54,776 nucleotides of DNA from Streptococcaceae bacterium (GTDB lineage: Bacteria > Bacillota > Bacilli > Lactobacillales > Streptococcaceae), in contig JAIRUS010000106.1 in assembly GCA_031254295.1 (NCBI GenBank), positions 1-54,776 of the forward strand. Direction: 5' to 3'. The position numbers and the translations under genes are program-made. The notes beneath the pieces are model-generated. The model saw only the letters and a list, made by a program, of their open reading frames with translations, was not told the origin of the DNA and did not search any database. Numbering within the stretch: the stretch's first letter is position 1; each line of letters opens with the position of its first letter. Shown here in pieces: positions 1 through 9,753 of this stretch.

Positions 1-746
1 CACTTGCCCTCTCCAGACGAATACATCCGACTGGCGATCTGTTCAAGCTTTGGATCCTTTGCAAAGGCTTCTCCTGCCAGCTCCATCAACCAAGAGCGAA
101 TAACCGATCCATGATTCCAAAGCTGTGCAACCTCTGGGAAATCATAGTCATACGGTCCTGCATCCAGAATCTCGAATCCCTCTGCAATGGCCTGCATCAT
201 GCCGTATTCAATCCCATTATGCACCATTTTTAGATAATGACCTGATCCAACTGGCCCAGTATAAAGATAGGCACCATTTTCAGAAAGATCTTTAAAAAGT
301 GGTTCAATCACTGGCCATGTCTCAGCATCACCACCAATCATAAAGTTGCCTGCGCGTCGCGCACCCTCCATACCACCAGATGTTCCGACATCAAAGTAAT
401 GAATCCCTTTTTCTTTTAAGACTTCATACTGCTGAAGATCATCTTTATAGTTTGAATTTCCACCGTCAATCACAATATCGCCCACAGCAAGTTTCTCAGA
501 CAAAATAGAAATCGTCTCAATCGTTGGCTTTCCAGCTGGCAGCATCAGCCATATCACGCGTGGGCCATCAAGATTATCTACAAGGTCATCAAAATTATCT
601 AGTGCAGTCACTCGAGCCGAGTAACTCATAGCTTCCTCGACGGCTGCTGAATTTAGATCAAATACAAGAACTTCGTTTCCGTGGTCAATCGCATTCTTTG
701 TAAGATTCAAGCCCATCTTTCCCAGACCAATCATTCCAAATTTCAT
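1..746 (-). CDS. gnd: 6-phosphogluconate dehydrogenase, decarboxylating (partial, C-terminus outside window)
   Basis: Reverse-strand translation MKFGMIGLGKMGLNLTKNAIDHGNEVLVFDLN...VIDGGNSNYKDD...KMVHNGIEYGMMQAIAEG: Rossmann motif and 6PGDH signature. Not in the ORF track because it is truncated. Confidence 0.88.
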   Translation of the reverse strand, partial: MKFGMIGLGKMGLNLTKNAIDHGNEVLVFDLNSAAVEEAMSYSARVTALDNFDDLVDNLDGPRVIWLMLPAGKPTIETISILSEKLAVGDIVIDGGNSNYKDDLQQYEVLKEKGIHYFDVGTSGGMEGARRAGNFMIGGDAETWPVIEPLFKDLSENGAYLYTGPVGSGHYLKMVHNGIEYGMMQAIAEGFEILDAGPYDYDFPEVAQLWNHGSVIRSWLMELAGEAFAKDPKLEQIASRMYSSGEGK

Positions 747-931
747 CTTTTCTCCTTTTAAATTAAATATATTGAAATCGTTTCCAAATTTATGATACGA
801 AATTTATTTTCATTTGTCAACGACAAAAATGTAAAAATGTTACATTTTATACTCATTTATCTCAAAAGACATTTGTTTTGGTTCTTCAAAATTAAACAAT
901 TATTAGCTTCCGATTGTGCTATAATTACGCT

Positions 932-1792
932 ATGTTAGCTTCTTTAAAATCTAGGATTATCAGTTATTCCGATAAATTCAGTAAGACAGATACAATTCTT
1001 GCAAATCTGCTTATTAATAACTCTGAAAAAATCGGAAAACTTTCAATTCAAGAACTTTCTAAAATATCCAAAGTTTCAACTGCCACTATCTCAAGATTTG
1101 CAAAAAAAATCGGCTACGACTCTTACCAAGATTTAAAATTCGACATTTCTAACTCAAACTCAAATGCTTCTTCAAAGAGCAGCTATGATTTTTTTCGTGA
1201 ACTAAATGAGTCCGACAGCTACCATGATATACTCAAAAAAAACTTTGCAGCCAATATCGCCTCGCTCCGCTCGACTGAGCATCTCATAAACGAAGAGCAA
1301 CTTCAAGTGGCTGTAAATATCCTTTTAAAATCAGAAAAATGTGCCTTCTTTGGCCTTGGTGCCTCAAATGCTGTGGCGCTAATTGCTTATCATCGTTTCT
1401 TGAAAACACCGCTTGTGGCGCTTTATCATCAAGATTTTCATTACCAGCAGATGATTGCTGCAAAACTGAAAAAAAACGACTGTGCAATCTTAATTTCTCA
1501 TACTGGAAAAAATCGTGATGTGCTACAGCTTGTAAAAATCCTTAAAGACAGACAGATTCCAACCATTGGGATTACTAGCTTTGCTGGCTCTCCCTTTGCT
1601 GAGCTCGTTGATGTTGCTTTAATCTCCGTGGCTGAGGAAACATCCTATCGCCCTGAAGCCTTATCAAGCACTGTATCCCAAATCAGTGTTCTAGACAGTC
1701 TCTTTATGATCTATGGCGTACATATGAAAAGCGAGACAAATGAAGCCCTTGAAAGTATTCGACGCGTCATTGAAAAGACACGTGTTGACTAG
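932..1792 (+). CDS. RpiR/MurR-family transcriptional regulator (HTH + SIS domain)
   Basis: MLASLKSRIISYSDKF...KISKVSTATISRFAKKIGYDSYQDLK (HTH_6) and ...FFGLGASNAVALIAYHRF...LISHTGKNRDV (SIS). ATG at 932 preferred over the track's GTG at 914. Confidence 0.88.
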   Translation: MLASLKSRIISYSDKFSKTDTILANLLINNSEKIGKLSIQELSKISKVSTATISRFAKKIGYDSYQDLKFDISNSNSNASSKSSYDFFRELNESDSYHDILKKNFAANIASLRSTEHLINEEQLQVAVNILLKSEKCAFFGLGASNAVALIAYHRFLKTPLVALYHQDFHYQQMIAAKLKKNDCAILISHTGKNRDVLQLVKILKDRQIPTIGITSFAGSPFAELVDVALISVAEETSYRPEALSSTVSQISVLDSLFMIYGVHMKSETNEALESIRRVIEKTRVD

Positions 1793-1906
1793 TTCTTTCA
1801 TAAGTTTTTATATTTGAACTTTTGTAAATTTTATTTTAGAATAGAGTTCCTGAGAAAACACAGTACAAGAAGTCTAATTAAGAAAATTAAAAATAGGAGG
1901 TCTACT

Positions 1907-2224
1907 ATGGCATTTACAAATACAAAGCGTCGCTACGCGAGTTTCGGCACCGTTGAAAGCATCCCTGGCAATATCATCGACCTCTTTTGGTATCTGATTG
2001 ACAATAACTTAAAAGGTGTTTTCCCCTTATCCGTTGTCCTTAACTTTGAGCTTTTACAAAGCCGAAAAGGCGGACTAGCGGTACGTTTCTCGCAGGAAGA
2101 TATGCCTGAGTTCTCCATCATATTTGATACGAACTATCCGTTCAATCGTCGTTGGCCTCGTCTTTTCCATGCAGTTGATAATACTGGACGCGAGACGATC
2201 ATGACGCCTGAGGAAATGATATAA
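1907..2224 (+). CDS. DUF960 family protein
   Basis: AGGAGG followed by ATG at 1907; MAFTNTKRRYASFGTVESIPGNIIDLFWYLID...GRETIMTPEEM. Confidence 0.7.
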   Translation: MAFTNTKRRYASFGTVESIPGNIIDLFWYLIDNNLKGVFPLSVVLNFELLQSRKGGLAVRFSQEDMPEFSIIFDTNYPFNRRWPRLFHAVDNTGRETIMTPEEMI

Positions 2225-2336
2225 GGACTTAAATAAATACATACATGATAAAAAGTGTTGAATCAGCTATACTAAACAGGACAGAAAAAATAAGTGCTTT
2301 TGATAAAATAGAAGCAATCAAGAAGAACCTTATTTC

Positions 2337-2530
2337 ATGTCAGAAAAACGCGCGCGTCGCACTACAGTGCAGACTTTAAACAACAAATGCTAGAGCTACA
2401 TAAGCTAGGTAAGCGAAAGATTGATCTTATTCGTGAATATGACGTATCTGCTACAGCTCTAGATCGCTAGATCACGCAGTCCAAACAGTCCAGCTCTTTG
2501 TCATCTTAGCAGTCCCTATAGCTGGAAGAT
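2337..2530 (+). pseudogene. IS3-family transposase OrfA remnant
   Basis: Frame-broken DFKQQMLELHKLGKRKIDLIREYDVSATALDR*ITQS: typical OrfA HTH with the DRWI Trp codon replaced by TAG, plus a frameshift after MSEKRARRTTVQ. Confidence 0.75.
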
Positions 2531-2594
2531 TATTGCTAACAAATGTTCAGCTAAAACGCCTAGATTCCAAAGATAAAGAGTCCTAATAAATGAC

Positions 2595-2639
2595 AAAAAC
2601 TATCATAAACATTTGAAACCATGTTTATGATAGTTTTTT
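2595..2639. terminator. Rho-independent (bidirectional) terminator
   Basis: aaaaactatcataaacat-ttgaaacc-atgtttatgatagttttt. Confidence 0.85.
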
Positions 2640-2655
2640 ACTTTGCATCATCTTA

Positions 2656-3597
2656 TTAAGACATTTTTAACACTTGTTTGAGATTATAAGCTGCTCCAAT
2701 AAGACCTGCATCGTTTTTGAGTTGGCATTGAGAAATCTTACCTAAGATATTGTTTTCTCGCATTGACCGCAAGCCAAAGTGTCGCGACACTAAGCTATCA
2801 AATCTATCCGACAGCGACTGCATGAAGAATGAATTTGCAGAGATTCCGCCACCTATCAATATCAACTCTGGATCAAAAAGTGCCGTCAGATTGAGCAGAG
2901 CTACCGATACGCTTGAGAGAAACTCGTCAAAGACAACCATTGCAATATCTTCTCCTTTTTCTGCCAGCTCCACCACTTTTTTTGCTTCGGTAACTGGCAA
3001 AGCCTTACCATGACTAACAGACTCAAGCGCTAGATTGTAACGCCGTAAAAGTCCATTAATAGCTGCCGAGTGATATTGTTGAGAAATATCTTCAAGTTCA
3101 CCAACGCGAGTCAAACCATCTGTCAGCATAGAGCCAAACTCGCCTGCCATTCCATGAGCGCCTTTGAAAATTTTTCCATTAATCACAACACCACCGCCAA
3201 GCCCTGTCCCTAATGTCATCACCAAGTAATTTTCTGTCTTTTGAGCCGCACCCAACCATTTCTCAGCAATCGCCACACAGTTGGCATCATTTTCAACCAC
3301 AACTGGAAGACCTGTGAGCTTTGTCAACTCTGCACGCAAAGGAAGACCATACATTTCCAGCAAACGGCCGAAGGTCGTCATTACCCCATCTGGAGAAACG
3401 CAACCCGGCGCAGACAACCCAATCCCCTGAATATCAGAATATCTGTTGCGATAATCCTTAATAACCTCTGTCAAATCAGACAGAAAATCAGACGTATAGA
3501 TCGCTGTTGGAATCGCAGATTTTTCGAGAATCTCGCCATTTTCTGCCACTATCCCGTGCTTAATAGTTGTCCCACCAATATCAAAACTTATATACAT
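2656..3597 (-). CDS. ROK-family sugar kinase
   Basis: MYISFDIGGTTIKHG...GIGLSAPGCV...NDANCVAIAEKW...LVMTLGTGLGGGVV; start at 3597 rather than the longer track ORF. Confidence 0.88.
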   Translation of the reverse strand: MYISFDIGGTTIKHGIVAENGEILEKSAIPTAIYTSDFLSDLTEVIKDYRNRYSDIQGIGLSAPGCVSPDGVMTTFGRLLEMYGLPLRAELTKLTGLPVVVENDANCVAIAEKWLGAAQKTENYLVMTLGTGLGGGVVINGKIFKGAHGMAGEFGSMLTDGLTRVGELEDISQQYHSAAINGLLRRYNLALESVSHGKALPVTEAKKVVELAEKGEDIAMVVFDEFLSSVSVALLNLTALFDPELILIGGGISANSFFMQSLSDRFDSLVSRHFGLRSMRENNILGKISQCQLKNDAGLIGAAYNLKQVLKMS

Positions 3598-3675
3598 GCA
3601 TTGATTATAACAAAACATCGGATTAAGCGCGAAAAAGTAGAACCCCCTCAACTCAAAGAAGATTCTATTTCGATT

Positions 3676-3969
3676 TTAACCGTATCTTAGCTCTTCCTGA
3701 TACACATCTGCATACTCAGGACGACGATTGAACTCTTTTAGCGCAAATGGGCAAGTTGGGTGAATTTTCAATCCTTCTTGACGTGCATTTTCAACAGCTG
3801 TTTCGACTAGCTTTTCTGCCAGCTTCTGCCCACGATAATCTGGGCTCACAAATGTATGATCAATTACGATGATTTTATCATCATGATGATAAAAAGTCAT
3901 CTCACCAATTTCTTTATCTGCATCATATAGCGCAAAACGCTTCTCTTCTTTCTTAATACTAAATTCCAT
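3676..3969 (-). CDS. GNAT-fold N-acetyltransferase (YjdJ-like)
   Basis: DHTFVSPDYRGQKLAEKLVETAVENARQEGLKIHPTCPFA. Confidence 0.8.
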   Translation of the reverse strand: MEFSIKKEEKRFALYDADKEIGEMTFYHHDDKIIVIDHTFVSPDYRGQKLAEKLVETAVENARQEGLKIHPTCPFALKEFNRRPEYADVYQEELRYG

Positions 3970-3970
3970 C

Positions 3971-4243
3971 TCAAACCTCTGATTTCCTAATATATTTCAG
4001 TGCCCCGCTTGGGCAATCGTTGACAATCTCGATATTGCGTGTCGCACTCTCATTATCTGCAATAATCCAAGGACGACGACCGACCTCATAAACCTCGCTT
4101 GAACCACGCACACACATTCCTGCATGCTGGCAGATGTCTTTATTATAATAAATATCAATGTCCTTTCCGCTATATTTCTTATAGCCACGCTCACTGAGAA
4201 GTTCAGGCGTTACATCAAGCTCAAATATTTTACTTCCATCCAT
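3971..4243 (-). CDS. Divergent 4Fe-4S mono-cluster protein (YjdI-like)
   Basis: DIYYNKDICQHAGMCVRGSSEVYEVGRRPWI...VNDCPSGALKY; adjacent to the YjdJ-like GNAT. Confidence 0.8.
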   Translation of the reverse strand: MDGSKIFELDVTPELLSERGYKKYSGKDIDIYYNKDICQHAGMCVRGSSEVYEVGRRPWIIADNESATRNIEIVNDCPSGALKYIRKSEV

Positions 4244-4374
4244 TTTTCTACCTCCAAGATTTTATAAACTTTGCTTAAAACTATTATATCTAAAAAGTCT
4301 GGTAACCTACTTGAACTTTACTTGGAAACACACACTTTTTTGAAGCATAATGTGTCGGTTGTTCACCGTTTTAT

Positions 4375-4553
4375 AATTCTCGGCGATAACTAAAAAACAG
4401 CCCACTGGGCTATTATGGAACCCGAAATTACTTCGCAATTCTCGGCGATAACTAAAAAAACAGCCCACTGGGCTATTTGGATTCCGAAATTGCAACGCAA
4501 TTCTCGGCGATAACTAAAAAACAGCCCACTGGGCTATTTTTTAGTTATCCTGA
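4375..4553. repeat. Three tandem ~62-bp copies of a terminator-hairpin unit
   Basis: ctcggcgataactaaaaaacagcccactgggctatt recurs with 'cggcg' at 4381, 4443 and 4505; only the third copy keeps the full 3' arm (tttttagttat). Confidence 0.92.
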
Positions 4554-4789
4554 TCAGCAACGAATGGAAGTAAAGCCATTACGCGGGCGCGTTTGATTGC
4601 TGTTACTACTTTACGTTGGTTACGTGCAGAAGTTCCTGTCACACGACGTGGTAAGATTTTTCCACGTTCTGAGATGAAACGTGCAAGCAGTTCTGTATCT
4701 TTGTAATCGACGTGTTCGATTTTGTTGGCTGCGATGAAGTCAACTTTTTTGCGGCGCTTAAAGCCTCCGCGGCGTTTATCAAATGCCAT
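4541..4789 (-). CDS. rpsR: 30S ribosomal protein S18
   Basis: [61 protein letters not shown]. Confidence 0.97.
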   Translation of the reverse strand: MAFDKRRGGFKRRKKVDFIAANKIEHVDYKDTELLARFISERGKILPRRVTGTSARNQRKVVTAIKRARVMALLPFVADQDN

Positions 4790-4826
4790 TTTATTCTCCT
4801 TTTATTGATGTTTGTTTTCTTCCAGT

Positions 4827-5324
4827 TTAAAATGGAAGATCGTCATCTGAAATTTCCATTGGACTGCCCCCACTAAACGGGTCAGCATCTCGTCCAAAGT
4901 CTGGGGCGGGTGTACTGCTTTGCGCAGGGCGACTACCTGAAAATGATTGTCCGCCTGCCGCAGGGGCAGAATAAGAACCACCAGTAGATGCGCCTTCACG
5001 GGCTGAGCGACTCTCCAACATCTGGAAATTATCTACTACAACTTCAGTCACGTAAACACGTTGACCTTGTTGATTTTCATAATTCCGTGTTTGAATTGAG
5101 CCAACAACACCAATTAAAGCACCTTTTTTCGCCCAGTTTGCCAGATTTTCAGCAGGTTGACGCCAAATCACACAGTTGATGAAATCCGCTTCACGTTCAC
5201 CTGCAGCATTTTTAAAGCGGCGATTCACTGCGATAGAAAATGTTGCAACGGCCGTATTTTGGCCTGTGTAACGAAGTTCAGGATCTCGTGTCAAACGTCC
5301 TACAAGAGTTACATTGTTAATCAT
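4827..5324 (-). CDS. ssb: Single-stranded DNA-binding protein
   Basis: [37 protein letters not shown]...[10 protein letters not shown]-terminal tip. Confidence 0.97.
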   Translation of the reverse strand: MINNVTLVGRLTRDPELRYTGQNTAVATFSIAVNRRFKNAAGEREADFINCVIWRQPAENLANWAKKGALIGVVGSIQTRNYENQQGQRVYVTEVVVDNFQMLESRSAREGASTGGSYSAPAAGGQSFSGSRPAQSSTPAPDFGRDADPFSGGSPMEISDDDLPF

Positions 5325-5337
5325 GTAAGCCTTCTAA

Positions 5338-5733
5338 TTATTCTGCTTCAACTGTTGCTTCTACAGCGACAATTTCTTCAGCTACTACTGTGTCTTCAGA
5401 TTTTGCTTTACGTGCAGCTTTTGCAGCTTTAGGCGCAACAAACTCATCGACGAGAACAAACATATGACGCAAGATATCTGGACTGATTTTTGCCAAACGA
5501 TCAAATTCGCTAAGTGCAGCAGAATCTGATGCAGCTTCAAGATTTACGATTTGGTAGATACCTTCTTTAAAATCTTGAATTTCATAGGCAAGGCGACGTT
5601 TTTCCCAAGTTTTAGACTCGACGATTGTAGCACCGTTACCTGTCAAAACTCCGTCAAAACGCTCAACCAGAGCAGCTTTTGCAGCATCTTCAATGTTTGG
5701 ACGAATGATATAAAGTAATTCGTATTTAGTCAT
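5338..5733 (-). CDS. rpsF: 30S ribosomal protein S6
   Basis: [30 protein letters not shown]...[10 protein letters not shown]. Confidence 0.96.
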   Translation of the reverse strand: MTKYELLYIIRPNIEDAAKAALVERFDGVLTGNGATIVESKTWEKRRLAYEIQDFKEGIYQIVNLEAASDSAALSEFDRLAKISPDILRHMFVLVDEFVAPKAAKAARKAKSEDTVVAEEIVAVEATVEAE

Positions 5734-5760
5734 TGTTGATTTCCTCCTTATGGTCTAATG

Positions 5761-5804
5761 TCGTACGGTCAAAATGCCGCACGAAAGGTGAGTTTTACTC
5801 ACAG
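5761..5804 (-). promoter_or_regulatory. rpsF leader hairpin, candidate S6:S18-binding autoregulatory motif
   Basis: Reverse strand TCGTGCGG-CATTTTGA-CCGTACGA 8-bp stem with CCG on the 3' side, preceded by hairpin GTGAGTaaaACTCAC, in the rpsF 5' UTR. Confidence 0.6.
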
Positions 5805-5932
5805 ACTGTAATTATAGCAGATATTTTTGATTTTTGCAAGATTTCCTCGTACTCTCCAGCTAGCTTAGTACACTAAAAAATCTTACTCAACAGTAGGATT
5901 TTTTACATTATAGACTATATAGTAAATCATTT

Positions 5933-6769
5933 TCAGCCCATCATCGCAGTGATAATTGCGATAATAAGCAAAAGACTTCCAAGTGCAATACGGTACTTCC
6001 CAAAGAAAGTAAAGTCATGATTTTTCACATATTCCATAAGCCAGCGAATCGCGAACATCGAGACCGCAAAGGCCGTTACAAAGGCAACTAACAATATCAT
6101 AAATTGATAAAAATCAAGCGAATTACCCGCTGTAAAGTATTTCACCAACTTCAAACCACTTGCGCCAATCATAACTGGAATCCCAAGGAAAAAGCTAAAT
6201 TCTGCTCCAGCCGCACGGCTAACACCAAGTAACAAGGCACCAACAATCGTCGCACCTGAGCGCGATGTGCCTGGAATCAACGACAAGACTTGAAAACCAC
6301 CAATAATCAAGGCCATTCTATAGGTAATTTTTCCAACATGTGTCACACTAAATTCATGAGTTGGCACCCAATAGCGCTCAATCACAATAAAGGCGATGCC
6401 ATATATAATTAGCATAAAAGCAACAGGCACATATTTATTAAAGTTAGCGTCTAACCAGTCATTTAATGGCAAACCAATAACAGCAGCCGGAACGCAGGCA
6501 ATCAAGACCTTTGCCCAAAGTTGCCAGGTTCTCTGTACTTCTTTTGGCGACTTTGTCTTAGAAAATGGATTTAACTTATGGAAGTAAATCACGAGGACTG
6601 ATAAAATCGCCCCAAGTTGAATCACCACATCAAACATCGCCTTAAAGGCGGCAGACTGGCTAAGTCCAAAAAAGCTTTCAACAATAATCAAATGACCTGT
6701 TGATGAAATTGGCAACCATTCTGTAACACCTTCAACTATACCAAGTATAATCGCTTTGATAATATCCAT
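5933..6769 (-). CDS. uppP: Undecaprenyl-diphosphate phosphatase (BacA/UppP)
   Basis: [28 protein letters not shown]...[20 protein letters not shown] at 6769 chosen. Confidence 0.96.
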   Translation of the reverse strand: MDIIKAIILGIVEGVTEWLPISSTGHLIIVESFFGLSQSAAFKAMFDVVIQLGAILSVLVIYFHKLNPFSKTKSPKEVQRTWQLWAKVLIACVPAAVIGLPLNDWLDANFNKYVPVAFMLIIYGIAFIVIERYWVPTHEFSVTHVGKITYRMALIIGGFQVLSLIPGTSRSGATIVGALLLGVSRAAGAEFSFFLGIPVMIGASGLKLVKYFTAGNSLDFYQFMILLVAFVTAFAVSMFAIRWLMEYVKNHDFTFFGKYRIALGSLLLIIAIITAMMG

Positions 6770-6957
6770 GCGTAAATTATATAGCAAATCCGGCAATATA
6801 ACAAGACAAGTCCATCGTTTTAAACGCAATCAATGTCCTAGGACAATCTTATCATGTGGCTACTCTATTTCACTCTATTTAACTTTATTTAACTTTTGTG
6901 ACCGCTAACTTATGCTGAATCCTTGACAGCTCAAATAGCTTATGTTAAACTTAAAGA

Positions 6958-7206
6958 CATCAAAGAGGTTGCAACTTCGATGAGTAATCTTTCCAAGCCG
7001 ACAGGCGACAGTAAACTCTACAGTAAACTAATGAGGAAAGATGAAAGGCAAGGTTGCCGAAAGGTTTGGCTGGTAAGTCAAATACTTGGGCTAGCGGACA
7101 ACATCCGTTAGACTGTCGCTATTTAGCGGTGCGCTTTGTTGAAAATGTCATATATTTTTCAATAACCTGTATCTGTTAAATCTAGCTCTTTGAACTAGAT
7201 TTTTTA
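6958..7206 (+). ncRNA. Lysine riboswitch (L-box) with downstream intrinsic terminator
   Basis: Promoter TTGACA(6923)-17 nt-TAAACT(6946); AGAGGTTGCAACTTCGATGAGTAATCTTTCC...GGAAAGATGAAAGGCAAGGTTGCCGAAAGG...GACTGTCGC matches L-box conserved segments; terminator aatctag-ctctttgaa-ctagattttttatt at 7179-7206. Confidence 0.85.
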
Positions 7207-7233
7207 TTATTTTTTAGGAAGGTAATTTACTTT

Positions 7234-8826
7234 ATGAAGAAGTTACTCACAACTTTACTGGCATTCTTTGCAATCTTTGGCACCTTGACTTTTGCAGGTC
7301 AGAGCGCTTCTGCAAGTAGTCAGAAAGAATTTCGGGTCGGCATGGAGGCAGCATATCCTCCATTCAACTGGACTCAAAACACTGCCGCCAACGGCGCTTA
7401 TCCTATCCAGGGATCTAATCAATACGCTAATGGCTATGATGTTCAAGTCGCCCAAGCCCTTGCGAACAAATTGAATCGCAAACTTGTCATCGTCAAGTCA
7501 AAATGGGACGGTTTGATTCCAGCTCTGACTTCTGGCAAGATTGATGCCATCATTGCAGGTATGAGTCCAACACCAGAACGTGAACAAACAATTGACTTTT
7601 CTGTAGCTTATGAGACAGGCCAAATGGGTATCATCGTAAAGAAAAATAGTAAGTTCGGTTCTGGCACTACTATCAACAACTTTGCTGGCGCAAAAATCAC
7701 AGCCCAACAGGGAACTTTCCATTATGACTTGATTGATCAACTCAAAGGTGTAAATAAGCAACCTGCCATGGGCGACTTTTCAGCGATGCGTGTGGCTTTA
7801 AGCTCTGGAGTCATTGACGGCTATATCGCCGAGCGTGTTGAGGGAGTTACAGCCGAAGCTAAAGAGCCAAACTTTAAGTTCATTTCTCTCTCTGGCAAGG
7901 AGGGCTTCACGATGGATTATTCTATGATGGTTTCATCTGTGGGACTTCGTAAAGGTGATTCTAGCTTAAGCACTATAAATGCCTATCTCAAGAGCTGGCC
8001 TAAATCTGAACAGACAGCTTTGATGGACAAGATGACGAAGCTTCAGTCTAATCCAGATAAAATATCTGGTTTCTGGAATCAAGTCGCTTTCATCTGGCAA
8101 CAAAACTGGAAACAGCTTGTAAATTCGGTTGGTATGACACTTCTCCTATCTATCATCGGTACAATCGTCGGTTTTGCTATCGGTCTCTTGATTGGTGTCT
8201 TCCGAACGATGAATAAAGCTTCAAACGCTTTTAGTCGTTTTCTACAACGCCTCCTTGGTTGGATTCTCAATATCTATATCGAAATTTTCCGTGGTACACC
8301 TATGATGGTACAGGCCATGGTCATCTACTATGGTTCGGCCCAGTTCCTCCATCTAAATATTGACAGACTCCTCGCAGCCTTCTTGATTGTTTCAATCAAT
8401 ACGGGTGCTTATATGTCAGAAATCGTCCGTGGTGGTATCTACGCTGTTGACGAAGGCCAATTTGAAGCGGCACATGCGCTTGGCTTCACCCACTGGCAAA
8501 CAATGTACAAGATTGTCTTACCACAAGCTATCCGTAATATCCTCCCTGCCGTCGGCAATGAATTTGTCATCAATATCAAGGATACTTCTGTTTTAAACGT
8601 CATTTCTGTCAGCGAGCTTTACTTTATGGGTAATACCATTGCGCAACAGAACTATCAATACTTCCAAACTTTCTTCATCGTTTCAGTTATTTACTTGATT
8701 CTGACTTTCTCAATCACACGTATCTTACGTGGCATCGAGCATCTGCTTAATCGAACGAGTAAAACAACGATGAATCCAAATAAAACAATACAAGAGACAA
8801 CTGGCGCTAACCAGATGCAGGTCTAA
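7234..8826 (+). CDS. Amino-acid ABC transporter, fused substrate-binding protein + permease (predicted lysine)
   Basis: Signal peptide, SBP domain (FRVGMEAAYPPFNW...GYDVQVAQALA), then HisM-like permease (YIEIFRGTPMMVQAMVIYYG...GGIYAVDEGQFEAAHALGF). Confidence 0.92.
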   Translation: MKKLLTTLLAFFAIFGTLTFAGQSASASSQKEFRVGMEAAYPPFNWTQNTAANGAYPIQGSNQYANGYDVQVAQALANKLNRKLVIVKSKWDGLIPALTSGKIDAIIAGMSPTPEREQTIDFSVAYETGQMGIIVKKNSKFGSGTTINNFAGAKITAQQGTFHYDLIDQLKGVNKQPAMGDFSAMRVALSSGVIDGYIAERVEGVTAEAKEPNFKFISLSGKEGFTMDYSMMVSSVGLRKGDSSLSTINAYLKSWPKSEQTALMDKMTKLQSNPDKISGFWNQVAFIWQQNWKQLVNSVGMTLLLSIIGTIVGFAIGLLIGVFRTMNKASNAFSRFLQRLLGWILNIYIEIFRGTPMMVQAMVIYYGSAQFLHLNIDRLLAAFLIVSINTGAYMSEIVRGGIYAVDEGQFEAAHALGFTHWQTMYKIVLPQAIRNILPAVGNEFVINIKDTSVLNVISVSELYFMGNTIAQQNYQYFQTFFIVSVIYLILTFSITRILRGIEHLLNRTSKTTMNPNKTIQETTGANQMQV

Positions 8827-8844
8827 TAAGGAAAGGACGAAAAA

Positions 8845-9585
8845 ATGGAAAATGAAACAGTTTTAGAAATTAAACATTTGAAAAAATCCTTTGGTGATCA
8901 TGAAGTATTGAAAGACATCAACATGACTGTCAACAAAGGTGAAGTTATCTCAATCATCGGCTCCTCAGGCTCTGGTAAATCTACCATGCTTCGCTCAATC
9001 AATCTCTTAGAAACACCAACTGATGGTGAGATTATCTACAAAGGGCAAAATGTCCTGCAGAAAGGTTACAATCTCGCAGAATATCGTACACACATGGGAA
9101 TGGTTTTCCAAAGTTTCAACCTCTTTGCAAACCTAACAGCCTTTCAAAATGTTGTCGTTGGACAAACCACCGTTTTGAAACGTGGTAAGGCTGAAGCCGA
9201 AAAGATTGCCATGGAGAATCTTGAAAAAGTTGGCATGACTGCTTTTGGTAAAGCAAAGCCTTCACAACTCTCTGGAGGACAAATGCAACGTGTCGCGATT
9301 GCGCGTGCATTATCTATGAACCCAGATGTTTTGCTCTTCGATGAACCAACTTCAGCCTTGGATCCTGAAATGGTCGGTGAAGTCCTCAAAACCATGAGAG
9401 AACTTGCCGAATCTGGTCTCACTATGGTTATCGTCACCCACGAAATGCAATTTGCGCGTGAAGTCTCTGATCGCGTTATCTTCATGGATCAAGGCGTTAT
9501 CGCTGAACAAGGTAGCCCTGAGCAACTCTTCGCAAATCCAAAAGAAGCCCGTACCCGTGAGTTTCTCTCTCGCTATCTTAACTAA
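8845..9585 (+). CDS. Polar amino-acid ABC transporter ATPase (GlnQ-like)
   Basis: Walker [10 protein letters not shown], signature [15 protein letters not shown], Walker [15 protein letters not shown]. Confidence 0.95.
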   Translation: MENETVLEIKHLKKSFGDHEVLKDINMTVNKGEVISIIGSSGSGKSTMLRSINLLETPTDGEIIYKGQNVLQKGYNLAEYRTHMGMVFQSFNLFANLTAFQNVVVGQTTVLKRGKAEAEKIAMENLEKVGMTAFGKAKPSQLSGGQMQRVAIARALSMNPDVLLFDEPTSALDPEMVGEVLKTMRELAESGLTMVIVTHEMQFAREVSDRVIFMDQGVIAEQGSPEQLFANPKEARTREFLSRYLN

Positions 9586-9611
9586 GTCAAATTTCAAACA
9601 ATCACAAAAGC

Positions 9612-9640
9612 AAAACCCAGTTCAAAGTGAACTGGGTTTT
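9612..9640 (+). terminator. Rho-independent terminator
   Basis: aaaacccagttc-aaagt-gaactgggtttt. Confidence 0.88.
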
Positions 9641-9650
9641 TATTAATAAA

Positions 9651-9746
9651 GTTTCTGCGAGCCACTCAATACAAGGTAGCCAAAGGCGAAGTAGTATTGG
9701 TATACAGCAAAGGAGCCTAACGCTGTAATGTGCGGTTCGCAGGAAC
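9651..9746. repeat. Dispersed ~95-bp MITE-like repeat, copy A
   Basis: Shares AGTATTGgTATA..CAGCAAAGG..CTAAcGCTGTAATGTGCGgTTCGcAGGAA with 17128-17224; imperfect ~11-bp terminal inverted repeats. Confidence 0.72.
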
Positions 9747-9753
9747 TCTAATA

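Noticed and set aside
4307-4495. 62-aa ORF MQFRNPNSPVGCFF...
   Set aside because: Translation of the tandem terminator repeat (NSPVGCF repeats mirror the DNA repeat).
4375-4553. CRISPR-like array (three repeats)
   Set aside because: Repeats are terminator hairpins with short variable segments and no cas genes; tandem duplication explains it. No CRISPR array seen anywhere in the window.
6923-7111. 62-aa ORF in the track
   Set aside because: Lies inside the lysine riboswitch; no RBS or coding signature.
9144-9597. Multiple antisense ORFs over the ABC ATPase, and similar shadows over dnaX, mutL, mutS and the adhesin
   Set aside because: Opposite-strand shadows of well-supported genes, without RBS or recognisable domains.
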